Positions 7,831 through 16,714 of a DNA stretch of 64,000 nt are shown here, one piece after another. The number at the start of each line of letters is the position of its first letter. Within the stretch, counting starts at the first letter, position 1. Origin of the DNA: Halomicrobium urmianum (lineage in GTDB: Archaea > Halobacteriota > Halobacteria > Halobacteriales > Haloarculaceae); contig NZ_CP084090.1 of assembly GCF_020217425.1 (NCBI RefSeq), forward strand, positions 1,240,001-1,304,000. The letters are read 5' to 3'. Below the pieces are notes generated by a model. The model made no database searches and was not told the DNA's origin. It saw only the letters and a program-made list of their open reading frames with translations. A program made the translations under genes and the position numbers.

Positions 7831-8928
7831 ATGAACGACGAGAGCTACGACGAGTATCAGGTAGCGGTCGTCGGTGGGGGGCCGGCCGGGCTGACGGCGG
7901 CCCTCTACACGACGCGCCTGGGACACGACACCGTCGTCGTCGACCGCGGGGGCGGTCGGGCGGCGATGATGCAGGAGACGCACAACGTCATCGGGGTATC
8001 CGAGGACGTGTCGGGCAACGAGTTCCTCGGGACCGCCCGCGAGCAGGTCGAGAGCTACGGCGGCGACATCCTCCAGGCGTACGTCGAGTCCGTCGAGGAG
8101 ACCGACGACGGGTTCCGGCTGACCGCGGGCGAACACACCATCGAGGCCGACCGGGTCGTGCTGGCGACCGGGTTCACCGACGAGCGGCCGGACCCGCCGC
8201 TGCCGCGGACGGGACGCGGCCTGCACTACTGCCTGCACTGCGACGCCTACATGTTCGTCGACGAGCCCGTCTACGTGATGGGCACCGGCGACGCCGCGGC
8301 CCACGTCGCGATGATCATGCTGAACTTCACAGACGACGTGGACCTGCTGACCCGCGGCGAGGAGCCCGAGTGGAGCGACGAGACCGACGAGCAACTGCGG
8401 GGCCACCCCGTCGAGATCGTCGAGACGGAACTTGCGGACATACGCAACGACGACGACGGCTGGCTGGAGGCCGTCGAGTTCGAGGACGGCGAGGTCCGCG
8501 AGTACCGCGGCGGTTTCCCGATGTACGGCTCCGACTACCACGCCGAGCTGGCCGACCAGCTGGGCCTGGAGCGCACCGACGACGGCACCGTCGCCGTCGA
8601 CGACCACGGGAACACGAGCGTCGACGGCGTCTACGCCACGGGGGACCTGACGCCCGGCCACAACCAGATCCCCGTCGCGATGGGCGACGGCGCCAAGGTC
8701 GGGATCGACATCCACTACGGCCTGCGGGAGTTCCCCCGATCGAACGAGGAGATCGAGGAGTCCGGCCCGGTCTCGCCCGAGGAGGTCCCCGCCATCTCGC
8801 CGGACCTCATGGCCACGGCGATCAGCCACGAGGGCCACGCCGGCGGCCCGCGCGACCCCGACGAGGGCGTCGACGCGGACGGTTCGGCCGACGGGGCCGA
8901 GAAGACGGCCGCCGAACAGGACGACTGA
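7831..8928 (+). CDS. FAD-dependent thioredoxin-reductase-like oxidoreductase
   Basis: 365 aa from the ATG at 7831; an upstream in-frame ATG at 7723 would cross the promoter. GGGPAG at residues 15-20 is the FAD dinucleotide site, a second GTGDAAAH motif binds NAD(P)H, and C134-L-H-C137 occupies the place of the redox CxxC. GVYATGDLTPGHNQ near the C-terminus is the final FAD motif. A TATA-like tttaag 25-30 bp before the ATG suggests a nearly leaderless mRNA. The low-identity central region means the partner may not be thioredoxin. The C-terminal 40 residues are an acidic tail. Confidence 0.85.
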   Translation: MNDESYDEYQVAVVGGGPAGLTAALYTTRLGHDTVVVDRGGGRAAMMQETHNVIGVSEDVSGNEFLGTAREQVESYGGDILQAYVESVEETDDGFRLTAGEHTIEADRVVLATGFTDERPDPPLPRTGRGLHYCLHCDAYMFVDEPVYVMGTGDAAAHVAMIMLNFTDDVDLLTRGEEPEWSDETDEQLRGHPVEIVETELADIRNDDDGWLEAVEFEDGEVREYRGGFPMYGSDYHAELADQLGLERTDDGTVAVDDHGNTSVDGVYATGDLTPGHNQIPVAMGDGAKVGIDIHYGLREFPRSNEEIEESGPVSPEEVPAISPDLMATAISHEGHAGGPRDPDEGVDADGSADGAEKTAAEQDD

Positions 8929-8930
8929 CG

Positions 8931-9092
8931 CGAGATTCCGACCGAAGGGAGGAATCTCGGTTAGAGCGAGCGGGAGTGAGCGGAGCGAACGACACGCGAG
9001 CCGCGACGTTCCGACCGAAGGGAGGAATCTCGGTTAGAGCGAGCGGGAGCACTCGATAGAGCGAGCGGGAGCGCCAGGTCGCGAAGCGACCT
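8931..9092. repeat. Hairpin repeat cluster between convergent oxidoreductase genes
   Basis: CGAGATTCC-GACCGAAGGGA-GGAATCTCG at 8931-8959 is a type II hairpin (9-bp stem, 11-nt loop). A 41-bp stretch including its loop recurs at 9009-9049 (first copy 8936-8976), followed each time by AGCGAGCGGGAG. AGGTCGC-gaa-GCGACCT at 9076-9092 is a type I hairpin. The position between two 3' ends would suit transcript termination. No gene fits in the 8929-9124 gap. Confidence 0.7.
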
Positions 9093-9124
9093 CGGACGAA
9101 ACGAGCGGTCGAGACCCCGCCCGG

Positions 9125-10522
9125 TCACTCGCCGACGGCGGCGGCAGCGTCCCTGAACAGCCCGTCCAGGTTCTCGGGCAGCGTCGGGTGGTACGCCCGG
9201 TCGGGAATCTCGCGGACGTCGAGTCCCATCTCGACGACGATCTGCATCGTCTTGGCGAAGCTGTCGGCGTGGTAGTGCAGGCCCTGCCAGCCCAGCACGG
9301 TGCCGTCCGTCCTGTCGACGACCAGTTTCCCCAGGCCCTCCGGGACGTACTTGGACTGGAACACGCCGTCGGCGCTGGCCCGCCGGGTGACGCAGACCAC
9401 GTCGTGGCCCGCCTCGCGCGCGGTGCGCTCGGTGTGGCCCAGTCGGGCGTAGGGATAGACGCCCAGTCCGGAGAAGACGACGTGGTGGGCGACGTTGCGG
9501 TACTCCTCGAGGGGCTCGTCGTCGCGGTGACGCAGGACGTTCTCGGCGGCAACCTGGCCCTGCTCCTTGGCGACGTGGAGGATCGGCTCCTTTCCGTTGA
9601 CGTCGCCGACGACGAACACGCGGTCGTCGTCGCGGGCCTGCATCGTGTCCCGGACCCAGCCGGGGCCGGGCTCCAGCGGCGTCTCCTCAACGTGCAGCCC
9701 CTCCAGGTTCGGCCGCCGGCCGGTGAACAGGAACAGCTCGTCGGCCTCGTAGGTCTCCTCGCCACCGTCCTCGAAGGCGACCGACAGCCGGACGCCGCCG
9801 CCGTCGGTGGGCTCCACTCGCTCCTCGTAGCAGTTGGTGGGGATCGTCACGTCCCACTGCTCGCGGTAGAGGTCAAGCACGGTCCTGCCGAAGGCTGGGT
9901 CGGCCTCGTCGAGCGGGTGCTCGTCGTGCTCGACGACCGTCAGGTCCATCCCGCCGACCTCGGCGAGGTACGGGACCAGTTCCAGGCCGACGTAGCCGAA
10001 GCCCATGACGATGCCCGAGTCGGGGAACGAGGTGGCGTCGAGCACGTCGGCGCTGGTCAGGAAGTCGACGTCCCCGATCCCGGGCGTACCGGGCACGTTC
10101 ACCCGCGATCCGGTGGCGACGACGACGTAGTCGCCCTCGAAGCGCTCGCCGCCGGCCCGGACGGTGCGGTCGTCGACGAACCGCGCGGTGTCGTGGACGA
10201 AGCGGACGTCGTCGCGCGCGGCCAGGTCGTGGATCGCCTCGCGGCGGTGGGCGGCCCAGCCCAGCGTGTTGTCGTCCTTGCGCTCGGTCGTCCGCTCCAG
10301 GTCGACCTCAGGGACGCCCGCCAGCCGGTCGTCGTGGCGGGCCTGGAAGCGGTGGGCGCCGACCGAGAGGACCTCCTTCGAGGGCATACAGCCGTCCAGA
10401 ATGCACAGGCCGCCGCCGGGGTCGCCGCCGTCGATCAGGGTGAGTTCGACCTCGCCGGCGAGTTCGTCCGCGACCATCGCGCCGGCGCTGCCGTAAGCGC
10501 CGATGACGATGACGTGAGTCAC
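9125..10522 (-). CDS. Class I pyridine nucleotide-disulfide oxidoreductase (dihydrolipoamide dehydrogenase/mercuric reductase-like)
   Basis: 465 aa from the GTG at 10522. An ATG at 10549 lies inside a TTTATG TATA-like element 27 bp upstream, so the GTG with a leaderless transcript is the better start. The protein has an N-terminal glycine motif (VIVIGAYGSAG), the redox pair C40-I-L-D-G-C45, a second nucleotide motif (GIVMGFGYVGLE), VFVVGDVNG for FAD, and a C-terminal dimerisation domain with HPTLPENL. That H-P is the general-base region of the dihydrolipoamide dehydrogenase class. No 2-oxoacid dehydrogenase genes are near, so the substrate is open. Confidence 0.85.
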   Translation of the reverse strand: MTHVIVIGAYGSAGAMVADELAGEVELTLIDGGDPGGGLCILDGCMPSKEVLSVGAHRFQARHDDRLAGVPEVDLERTTERKDDNTLGWAAHRREAIHDLAARDDVRFVHDTARFVDDRTVRAGGERFEGDYVVVATGSRVNVPGTPGIGDVDFLTSADVLDATSFPDSGIVMGFGYVGLELVPYLAEVGGMDLTVVEHDEHPLDEADPAFGRTVLDLYREQWDVTIPTNCYEERVEPTDGGGVRLSVAFEDGGEETYEADELFLFTGRRPNLEGLHVEETPLEPGPGWVRDTMQARDDDRVFVVGDVNGKEPILHVAKEQGQVAAENVLRHRDDEPLEEYRNVAHHVVFSGLGVYPYARLGHTERTAREAGHDVVCVTRRASADGVFQSKYVPEGLGKLVVDRTDGTVLGWQGLHYHADSFAKTMQIVVEMGLDVREIPDRAYHPTLPENLDGLFRDAAAAVGE

Positions 10523-10605
10523 GGGTAACCCGTCGGCGCGGACGGGCATAAAGGAGCGGGCGCGTGACCCGGCGGCACACCGGCGGGCGCGCCGGGAATA
10601 GCTGC

Positions 10606-13137
10606 TCAGTCGCGCTCGTCGCGATCGTCGCCGCCGTTGACGACTGCGGGTCGGCGCCGCCCGACGCCGAACAGCGAGGCGAACGATCGGTCGCCGTGGA
10701 TCAGCGCGTCCCAGACGACGAGCGCCGACGGCAACACCAGCAGCGACGAGAGGAAGGCGAGCGCCACGGAGATGGCGGTCAGGATCCCGAACTGCTGGAG
10801 CGGGACGGAGATCGCGATGGCGAGGACGCCCAGTCCGGCCGTCGTCGTCAGCATGCTGCCGAACAGCGCGCCCCCGGTGCCCCTGACAGTCCGGTCGAGG
10901 GCCGTCATCAGGTCGTATTCGGCGCGCTCGTCGGCGAACCGATGCGTGACGTGGACCGAGTAGTCGACGCCGAGACCGATCGTGATCGCCAGCAGCATCG
11001 CCGTGATGGCGTTGAAGGGGATGGCCAGCAGCCGCATCGTCGCCGGGATCATGGCGACGGTGACGACGACCGCGAACACGTTCGCGACGCCGAGCGTCGC
11101 GTACCCCTCCAGCAGGCGGTAGATGATCACCAGGAACAGGGCGGTCGCGCCCAGCGCGACCGCCAGGCTCACGACCGCCGACTCGAAGATCAGGTCCTCG
11201 ATGACGGCGAACACGACGAGGGCTCCCGTCGCCGTCGCGGTCATCCGCATGTCCTCGGCCACCGACCAGGTGTCGTCGTAGACCGCCCCCTGATCGGCGT
11301 CGGACTCGACGGTATAGACGACCCGCGTGCTCCGGTAGTCCTCCGTGATGTAGTTGCTGGCCCGGTCGCCGGCCGACGAGTCCAGCAGGTAGTCGTATAT
11401 CTCCCGCAGGTTGTCGTCGGGCACGCCGTTGTCGTTGCGGTCGTTGCGATCGACCAGCCGCTCGAACTCGGGGTCCCGCTCGGCCTGGCTCTGGATGATC
11501 GTCACGATAGAGGTGGCGTCGGCCCGGCCGTCCTCCTCGACGAAGGTGTCCGGCGGGCTGTCGCCCGCGCGGTAGATCTCCTCGAGGGCGTCGTCCCGCG
11601 TGAGGTGTCCCTCGACGTACACCGTCGCCGAGCTGCTCTGCGTGGTCTCGAAGTTGTCCTCGAGGAAGTTCAGCTGCTCGCGCGTCTCGTACTCGCTGGG
11701 CGAGAACGGCTCCGGCAGCTCCTCCAGATAGCCCGGGATGTCCTCTGGCGGGAGGAAGTCCTCGTCCTCGAAGCTGGTGTCGACGCCGGCCCCGTACGCG
11801 CCGGCCCCGGCCGTCAGGAGGATCACGCCGATCAGGAACAGCGCGGGCGCCCGGTCGGCGACGACGACGCCGCTGCGCAGCACCGATCCGAGCGCGGACC
11901 CCTCCGATCCCAGCGGCGACTGGCTGAACTGCGGGATCGGGTATCGCTCGCGGAGCCGGTCCAGTTCGACCTTCGCCGCCGGGAGGAAGACCCCGAAGAT
12001 GAGGAACGTGAACACGATGCCGGCCGCGGCGGTGAGGCCGAACTCCTTGATCGGCCCCAGCGGGCTGGCGTAGTTCGACAGGAACCCGATGACGGTCGTC
12101 CCGGCGACGATGAAGAAGGCGACTAGGAGCTGATCGGTGGTGATCCGCATCGCGCTCTCCACGGACGCGCCGCGGACCCGCTCCTCCCGGTAGCGGTTGA
12201 TCGAGTGGATGCCGAAGTCGATGCCGACCGCCAGCAGCATCGGCGGGACCGCCACGAGCATGATCGAGAACGGGATGCCGGCGTACCCGGTGAACCCGAA
12301 GGTCCAGACGATGGCCATCACCAGCGAGATTACGCCCAGCAGGAGGTCCGCCAGGTCCCGATAGGCGATGAGGAGGAAGGTCAGGATCAGGATCACCGCC
12401 GCCGGGACCACGAGCAGCAGCGAGTCCATGATGAGGTTCTGGGACTCGGTTCCGATCAGCGCGCTCCCGAACGTCTCGATGCTTCCCCCGCCGCCCCGCT
12501 GGACGGTGAAGTCGGCCCGCTCCTGGACCGGCGCCAGCGGGCTGCCGCCGCCCTGGCCGGCCCCGCCGGAGAGGCCCTCGGGCACCTCGTGGGTGACCGT
12601 GCCCAGCGTCGCCGACGTCGAAGCCGACTGCCGGTTGAAGTCGACGCCGACGAGGCTCCTGAACTGCGGGTTCTCGTCGTAGGCCGCGCGGATCGCCTCC
12701 TTTCGCTCGCTCGCCGTCGAGTGCTCGATGGCGTCGATCTGTCCCTCGATCGTCGTCGCCTCGGGGTCGATCCGCTGGGCGACGACGGCGGCCGCGCTGC
12801 CCGTCGATGTCACGCGTAGCTCCTCGTTGTCGTCCAGTCGCTCCTGGGTCCGCAGCATCCGCAGCATGGCGTCCCGCGAGAGGACGTTGGTGCCGCTCTG
12901 GAGCAGCTGGGTGCTCCCGGTGTCCGTCGTGAACGTCGGCGAGAACTCGTCGTTGATCGACTCCAGAGCCTCGTTCTCCGGGATGCCCTGTGCGAACTGC
13001 TGGGTGCCCGCCTCGGTCGACGTGGCCCCCAGCCCGCCGGCGAAGACGAGCGTCAGGACCAGGAACGTCAGTACGACTCGCCGGGAGTCGTTGACGACCC
13101 GGTCGTCGACCCAGTCGACGTAGTGCTGGTACTCCAT
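10606..13137 (-). CDS. RND/MMPL-superfamily exporter
   Basis: 843 aa. Two homologous halves each have one helix, a large outer domain and a block of five helices: residues ~20-40, loop to ~235, helices to ~390; then ~430-450, loop to ~645, helices to ~830. LLAVGIDFGIHSINRYREE and GLGVDYSVHVTHRF are the charged helix-4-type motifs for proton coupling. It would be a proton-driven exporter of lipids or hydrophobic compounds in the cytoplasmic membrane. The ATG overlaps the stop of the upstream gene as TGATG, so the two are cotranscribed, and a TetR operator lies ahead of the operon. Confidence 0.9.
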   Translation of the reverse strand: MEYQHYVDWVDDRVVNDSRRVVLTFLVLTLVFAGGLGATSTEAGTQQFAQGIPENEALESINDEFSPTFTTDTGSTQLLQSGTNVLSRDAMLRMLRTQERLDDNEELRVTSTGSAAAVVAQRIDPEATTIEGQIDAIEHSTASERKEAIRAAYDENPQFRSLVGVDFNRQSASTSATLGTVTHEVPEGLSGGAGQGGGSPLAPVQERADFTVQRGGGGSIETFGSALIGTESQNLIMDSLLLVVPAAVILILTFLLIAYRDLADLLLGVISLVMAIVWTFGFTGYAGIPFSIMLVAVPPMLLAVGIDFGIHSINRYREERVRGASVESAMRITTDQLLVAFFIVAGTTVIGFLSNYASPLGPIKEFGLTAAAGIVFTFLIFGVFLPAAKVELDRLRERYPIPQFSQSPLGSEGSALGSVLRSGVVVADRAPALFLIGVILLTAGAGAYGAGVDTSFEDEDFLPPEDIPGYLEELPEPFSPSEYETREQLNFLEDNFETTQSSSATVYVEGHLTRDDALEEIYRAGDSPPDTFVEEDGRADATSIVTIIQSQAERDPEFERLVDRNDRNDNGVPDDNLREIYDYLLDSSAGDRASNYITEDYRSTRVVYTVESDADQGAVYDDTWSVAEDMRMTATATGALVVFAVIEDLIFESAVVSLAVALGATALFLVIIYRLLEGYATLGVANVFAVVVTVAMIPATMRLLAIPFNAITAMLLAITIGLGVDYSVHVTHRFADERAEYDLMTALDRTVRGTGGALFGSMLTTTAGLGVLAIAISVPLQQFGILTAISVALAFLSSLLVLPSALVVWDALIHGDRSFASLFGVGRRRPAVVNGGDDRDERD

Positions 13138-15071
13138 CAGCTAAAGCGGAGGTAGCCGCCGATGGCGAGGACGCCCACGAGCGCCGCGATGCCGACGGCG
13201 ATCAGCGAGGGGCCGCTGCCGCCGTCGTCAGACTGGACCTGCACGGGAACGTTATACGTGTCCGAGGTCACCGTGTCGCCGTCGGGCTCCTCGTACTGGA
13301 AGTCCATCGACAGCGGGTAGGTCTTGACCAGTGCGCCCTGTCCGGCGCTGACGCCGAACGTGACGTTTCTGGACTCGCCGGGGGCCAGCTCCGCGATGAA
13401 CGCCTCGTCGTCGTCCGTCGTGATGGGATCGTTGGCGAACATCTTGGCGGAGATGTCCGTCAGCGTCTCGTCGTCGGCGTTCTCGATCCGGACCTCGACG
13501 GTCGAGCTCTCGCCGGGCGTGAGGTTCGCCGACTGTATCGCGACGTCGAACTCGTCGGTGTCGGGGGCGACCTCCTGGCGGACGTTCAGCGCGTCGCTGG
13601 TCTGCCGGTCGCCGTTCGAGTCGTCGTACTCGGCGGTCAGCGAGAACTGCCGCGGGCCGGCCTCCGCACCCTCGCTGACGTCGACGCCGAAGTCGAACTC
13701 GGCCGCCTCGCCGGCGTCGAGGGACCCGACGGCGTACTCCGTCTCGGTCGGGTTGACGTTCTGCTGCTCGCCGGACCACTGGAGGACGAGGTCGTCGACG
13801 GGGCGATCGCCGGTGTTGACCAGTTCCCCGGTCAGGCGTCCGTCGTCGCCGACCGCGAGGGTGCCGGAGACGTTGCGGACCGCGAAGGACTGTTCGGGGC
13901 CGGGCACGACGCCCACCGAGATCCCTTCGGCTCTGCCGGCGTTGCCGGCGTCGTCCTCGTAGCCGACGGCGGCGTTCAGCGTGTAATCCTGGCGCTCCGC
14001 GTTCTCGCTGGCACTGAGGTCGAAGCTGACCGTCTTCGTCTCGCCGGTCGCCCAGTCACCGACGTAGCGGCTCCCGGACTCCGCCTCGCCCAGCGTCACG
14101 TGGGCGTTCTGCGAGGTGAGTTGCACCGTCGCGTCGTTGGCCGCCGCGGGGCCGTCGTTGCGGAGCGTCAGGTTGTACGTGCCCCGGTCGCCGACGGCGA
14201 CGTCGCTGTCCGTCTCGACGACGGTGAACTCCTGTTCGGCCTGGGGTGCGATGCCCACCGTCACCGGCGAGACGTTCTCCGTCTGGCCGTTGGGCCGCTC
14301 GTGGTCGCCCGAGAGGGTGAAGGCGTAGGGCTCGGAGTCTGCCGTGTCGGCGGCCGTCACGCTGTAGGTCAGTTTGCGGGTCTCACCGGGAGCCAGCGAC
14401 TCGACGTAACGGTCGGCGGACGCGGACTGGCCGAAGGTGACGTCCTGGCTCGGCGAGGCCAGCGAGAGCGTCGCGTCGCGGGCCGTCCGATCGCCGGTGT
14501 TCTCGACGGTCATCTCGACCGTCCCGGTGCCGCCAACCCGGACGTTCGAGTCGACGTTCCGGACCGTCAGCTGCGGGGTGCGCTCGACGGTCACCGACAG
14601 CGTGATCGTCTCGTCGGCGCGGCTCTCCTGCTGGGTCCCGTCGCCCTCGGAGATGTAGTCGGTGTACTCGTAGTTGAGGTTGACAGCCACGTCGTAGGTG
14701 CCCGGTTCGGCGTCGTCGGGCACGGAGACGCGGAACGGGATCGACCGCGGCTCGGTGGTCCCCAGCGTCCCGATGGCCTGTCGGCCCGTCTGCACGTCGA
14801 TCGGGGCCGACCGGTTGTTCAGCGCCACCGTCAGCCCGCGGGCCGTCTGGACCCGCTCGTTGAGGCCCGACGCCTGCGGACCGCTGCCCGCGCTCTCGAG
14901 GTCGCCGCTGTTGACGAGCGTCACTTCCAGGCTCGTCTCCTGGCCGGGCGCGACGGTGCTATCGGAGAACTGGGCGTCGATGTCCGGACTCCCGACGACC
15001 GCTGCCAGGGCCGTCGTCGGGACGAGCAGGGCCGCGACCAGCCCGACGACCAGTAGCGTCCGCCCCCTCAT
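13137..15071 (-). CDS. Secreted, membrane-anchored CARDB/COG1361-type Ig-repeat protein, partner of the RND exporter
   Basis: 644 aa. The signal peptide is MRGRTLLVVGLVAALLVPTT with an Ala-rich end. Then four to five beta-sandwich repeats of ~100 residues follow, each with an N-x-G turn (VENTGD, LRNDGP, LVNTGD, IENADD) and a closing LAPGE/LDAGE-type motif. One C-terminal helix (LIAVGIAALVGVLAIGGYL) anchors it with the body outside the cell. Haloarchaea lack an outer membrane, so an adaptor or substrate-capturing role for the exporter is my inference from the operon. It overlaps the RND gene by TGATG and an upstream 40-codon ORF by ATGA. Confidence 0.85.
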   Translation of the reverse strand: MRGRTLLVVGLVAALLVPTTALAAVVGSPDIDAQFSDSTVAPGQETSLEVTLVNSGDLESAGSGPQASGLNERVQTARGLTVALNNRSAPIDVQTGRQAIGTLGTTEPRSIPFRVSVPDDAEPGTYDVAVNLNYEYTDYISEGDGTQQESRADETITLSVTVERTPQLTVRNVDSNVRVGGTGTVEMTVENTGDRTARDATLSLASPSQDVTFGQSASADRYVESLAPGETRKLTYSVTAADTADSEPYAFTLSGDHERPNGQTENVSPVTVGIAPQAEQEFTVVETDSDVAVGDRGTYNLTLRNDGPAAANDATVQLTSQNAHVTLGEAESGSRYVGDWATGETKTVSFDLSASENAERQDYTLNAAVGYEDDAGNAGRAEGISVGVVPGPEQSFAVRNVSGTLAVGDDGRLTGELVNTGDRPVDDLVLQWSGEQQNVNPTETEYAVGSLDAGEAAEFDFGVDVSEGAEAGPRQFSLTAEYDDSNGDRQTSDALNVRQEVAPDTDEFDVAIQSANLTPGESSTVEVRIENADDETLTDISAKMFANDPITTDDDEAFIAELAPGESRNVTFGVSAGQGALVKTYPLSMDFQYEEPDGDTVTSDTYNVPVQVQSDDGGSGPSLIAVGIAALVGVLAIGGYLRFS

Positions 15072-15190
15072 GCGGACACCTCGTTCGGCGCGGCCGACGG
15101 TGCTCCCGGTCCCCGTTCCGTCGGACGGTTCGCGCCGCCAGGGCCGGCGACACGTCGGCAGACACTGCAGTCCAGCAATCGCTCTGTCAT
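15068..15190 (-). CDS. Candidate leaderless 40-aa ORF at the head of the RND operon
   Basis: The ATG at 15190 lies 26 bp from the centre of a minus-strand TTCATATGTT box, the haloarchaeal spacing for a leaderless start. The ORF begins MTERLLDCSVCRRVAGPG and its TGA overlaps the next ATG as ATGA. It has a CxxC (C8, C11), but the rest is Pro/Gly/Ala-rich without a fold I recognise. It may be a leader peptide that couples translation to the secreted protein gene, or simply the 5' leader of that mRNA. Confidence 0.4.
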   Translation of the reverse strand: MTERLLDCSVCRRVAGPGGANRPTERGPGAPSAAPNEVSA

Positions 15191-15192
15191 GT

Positions 15193-15210
15193 GTCGAACG
15201 AACGTTCGGT
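15193..15210 (-). promoter_or_regulatory. TetR operator, exporter side
   Basis: Minus strand reads ACCGAACGTTCGTTCGAC, matching 14 of 18 positions of the site before tetR. It sits between the TATA-like box (about 15213-15218) and the predicted transcript start at 15190, where a bound repressor would block transcription. Confidence 0.7.
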
Positions 15211-15295
15211 AACATATGAATCTGCCGAAGCGATTCGACGGACTGAGGTCCCTCCGTCAGTACCCGTCGTATTGACCGCAAGCCTTACCCGATCG

Positions 15296-15313
15296 ACCGA
15301 ATATTCGTTCGGT
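15296..15313 (+). promoter_or_regulatory. TetR operator, autoregulatory side
   Basis: ACCGAATATTCGTTCGGT with ACCGAA/TTCGGT arms abuts the tetR ATG at 15314. Together with the copy at 15193-15210 it implies that the repressor controls both itself and the exporter operon. Confidence 0.7.
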
Positions 15314-15955
15314 ATGACTGACGAGATCCCGTTCCTGGGGGAGCCGTCGGACTCCCGCGAGGAGATAATGCACGCCACGTTCGCCGCGCTGACGAAGCAC
15401 GGCTACGCTGGGCTGTCCATTCAGCGCATCGCCGACGAGGCGGACCTGAGCAAGTCTACCTTCTATCACCACTTCGACGACAAGGACGACCTGCTCCGGT
15501 CGTTCGTGGAGTACGTGCTCGAAGAGTTCGGCCGGGAGCTCTCGACGCGGACCAGCGACGACCCGGAGGAGGCGCTGTGGACCTACGTGGACCTGCTGCT
15601 GGCGTCCGACGAGGTGGACGTCCTCCAGACGGAACTCAGCGACGAGATGCTCGAGTGCTACGTCGAACTGCGCGCGCAGGCGGTCCGCGACGACTCCCTC
15701 CGCGAGCTGTTCACCCGGCAGGACGACACCTTCGGGGAACAACTCGCCGACATCATCCGGGACGGCATCGACCGTGGCGTGTTCCGGGACGTCGACCCCG
15801 AAGCCGTCGCGACGTTCGTCCAGACGGTCGACGGCGGCAACGTCCTCCACCGGGTGACCAGCGACGACTACGACACGGACCAGATCAGGGCCCAGCTGGA
15901 GGCCTACATTCGCGGGCACCTGCTGGCCGACGGCGCCGACGAGAGGTACAGTTAA
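15314..15955 (+). CDS. TetR/AcrR-family repressor of the divergent RND operon
   Basis: 213 aa from the ATG at 15314, just after a palindrome. The HTH (residues ~14-60) reads REEIMHATFAALTKHGYAG, then IADEADLSKSTFYHHFDDKD, a classic TetR N-terminus. The C-terminal ~150 residues are helical and ligand-binding, with an acidic character. Divergent placement with an efflux operon and matched operators is the classic design for substrate-induced export. The inducer is unknown. Confidence 0.92.
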   Translation: MTDEIPFLGEPSDSREEIMHATFAALTKHGYAGLSIQRIADEADLSKSTFYHHFDDKDDLLRSFVEYVLEEFGRELSTRTSDDPEEALWTYVDLLLASDEVDVLQTELSDEMLECYVELRAQAVRDDSLRELFTRQDDTFGEQLADIIRDGIDRGVFRDVDPEAVATFVQTVDGGNVLHRVTSDDYDTDQIRAQLEAYIRGHLLADGADERYS

Positions 15956-15981
15956 GCCTCGCCGTACACAGGACACGGGCG

Positions 15982-16674
15982 ATGACAGCCAGCGTCGTTC
16001 CGGGGGGACGGCGGACCGGAGCCGGGTGGATCGCGCCAAGCGTCGCGCTCGCGAGCGCGGTCGCGCTCGCACAGGGGATCGAACCGACGGCGGCGACAGC
16101 GGCCGTCCTGCTGGCGACGAGCACTCGACGCTTCGAGGGAGTGACCGGGCTCGCCGGGAGCCTCCTCGCGGGGGCCGCCATCGGCGGTGGACTGGGACTG
16201 GCGCTCGCCGAACTCGCCGCGGTCGGATCGGCCGTCGCCGCCGGCCTCGGCGTCGCGCTCGGCGGTGGCGTCGGCGCCGTCGCCCAGTACGCCCTGGCCG
16301 GGACCGACGAGGCGTCCGACGAGCACGTGACCGTCGACATGGAGGAGCCCGACCGCTCGCCACAGCCGGCGGACCTCTTCGACGGCCACCCCGATCCGAT
16401 CCTGTACGTCGTCGACGAGGGCCACGGGCCGGTCGTCCGGGCGGCCAACGCGGCCTACGCGGACGCGTTCGGCGTCGGCACCGACGGCGTGACGGGCGCG
16501 CCCCTCGCCGAGGCGCTGTTCGCGCCGGACGCCGACGGCGTGGCCGCCGAGGTCTCCGACGGCGAGGCGGTCGACCGACGCGTCGCCTGCGAGACGCCCG
16601 GCGGCGACCGCGCGTTCCGGCTCCGCTGGAGCGGTACCGGCGACGACGGCTACCTCCTGTTCACGCCGGCCTGA
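15982..16674 (+). CDS. Membrane protein with a C-terminal PAS-like domain
   Basis: 230 aa. The first ~110 residues are Ala/Gly-rich with about four hydrophobic segments. After an acidic linker, residues ~120-230 read FDGHPDPILYVVDEGHGPVV, then RAANAAYADAFGVG, the N-terminal pattern of a PAS domain. No kinase, HAMP or output domain follows, so it is a sensor without an obvious effector. It starts 26 bp after tetR and may share its transcript. The convergent HalX regulator at 16715 is a possible signalling partner by proximity only. Confidence 0.65.
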   Translation: MTASVVPGGRRTGAGWIAPSVALASAVALAQGIEPTAATAAVLLATSTRRFEGVTGLAGSLLAGAAIGGGLGLALAELAAVGSAVAAGLGVALGGGVGAVAQYALAGTDEASDEHVTVDMEEPDRSPQPADLFDGHPDPILYVVDEGHGPVVRAANAAYADAFGVGTDGVTGAPLAEALFAPDADGVAAEVSDGEAVDRRVACETPGGDRAFRLRWSGTGDDGYLLFTPA

Positions 16675-16714
16675 GCCGTTCCGCCAGCGGATCGGCGTGC
16701 TCGCGCGGCGCCGA

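Noticed and set aside
9188-10528. Long plus-strand frame opposite the disulfide oxidoreductase.
   Set aside because: It is the antisense shadow of a gene with full family motifs; its product is a Val/Asp/Gly mix with no domain. Many similar long frames opposite real genes were dropped for the same reason.
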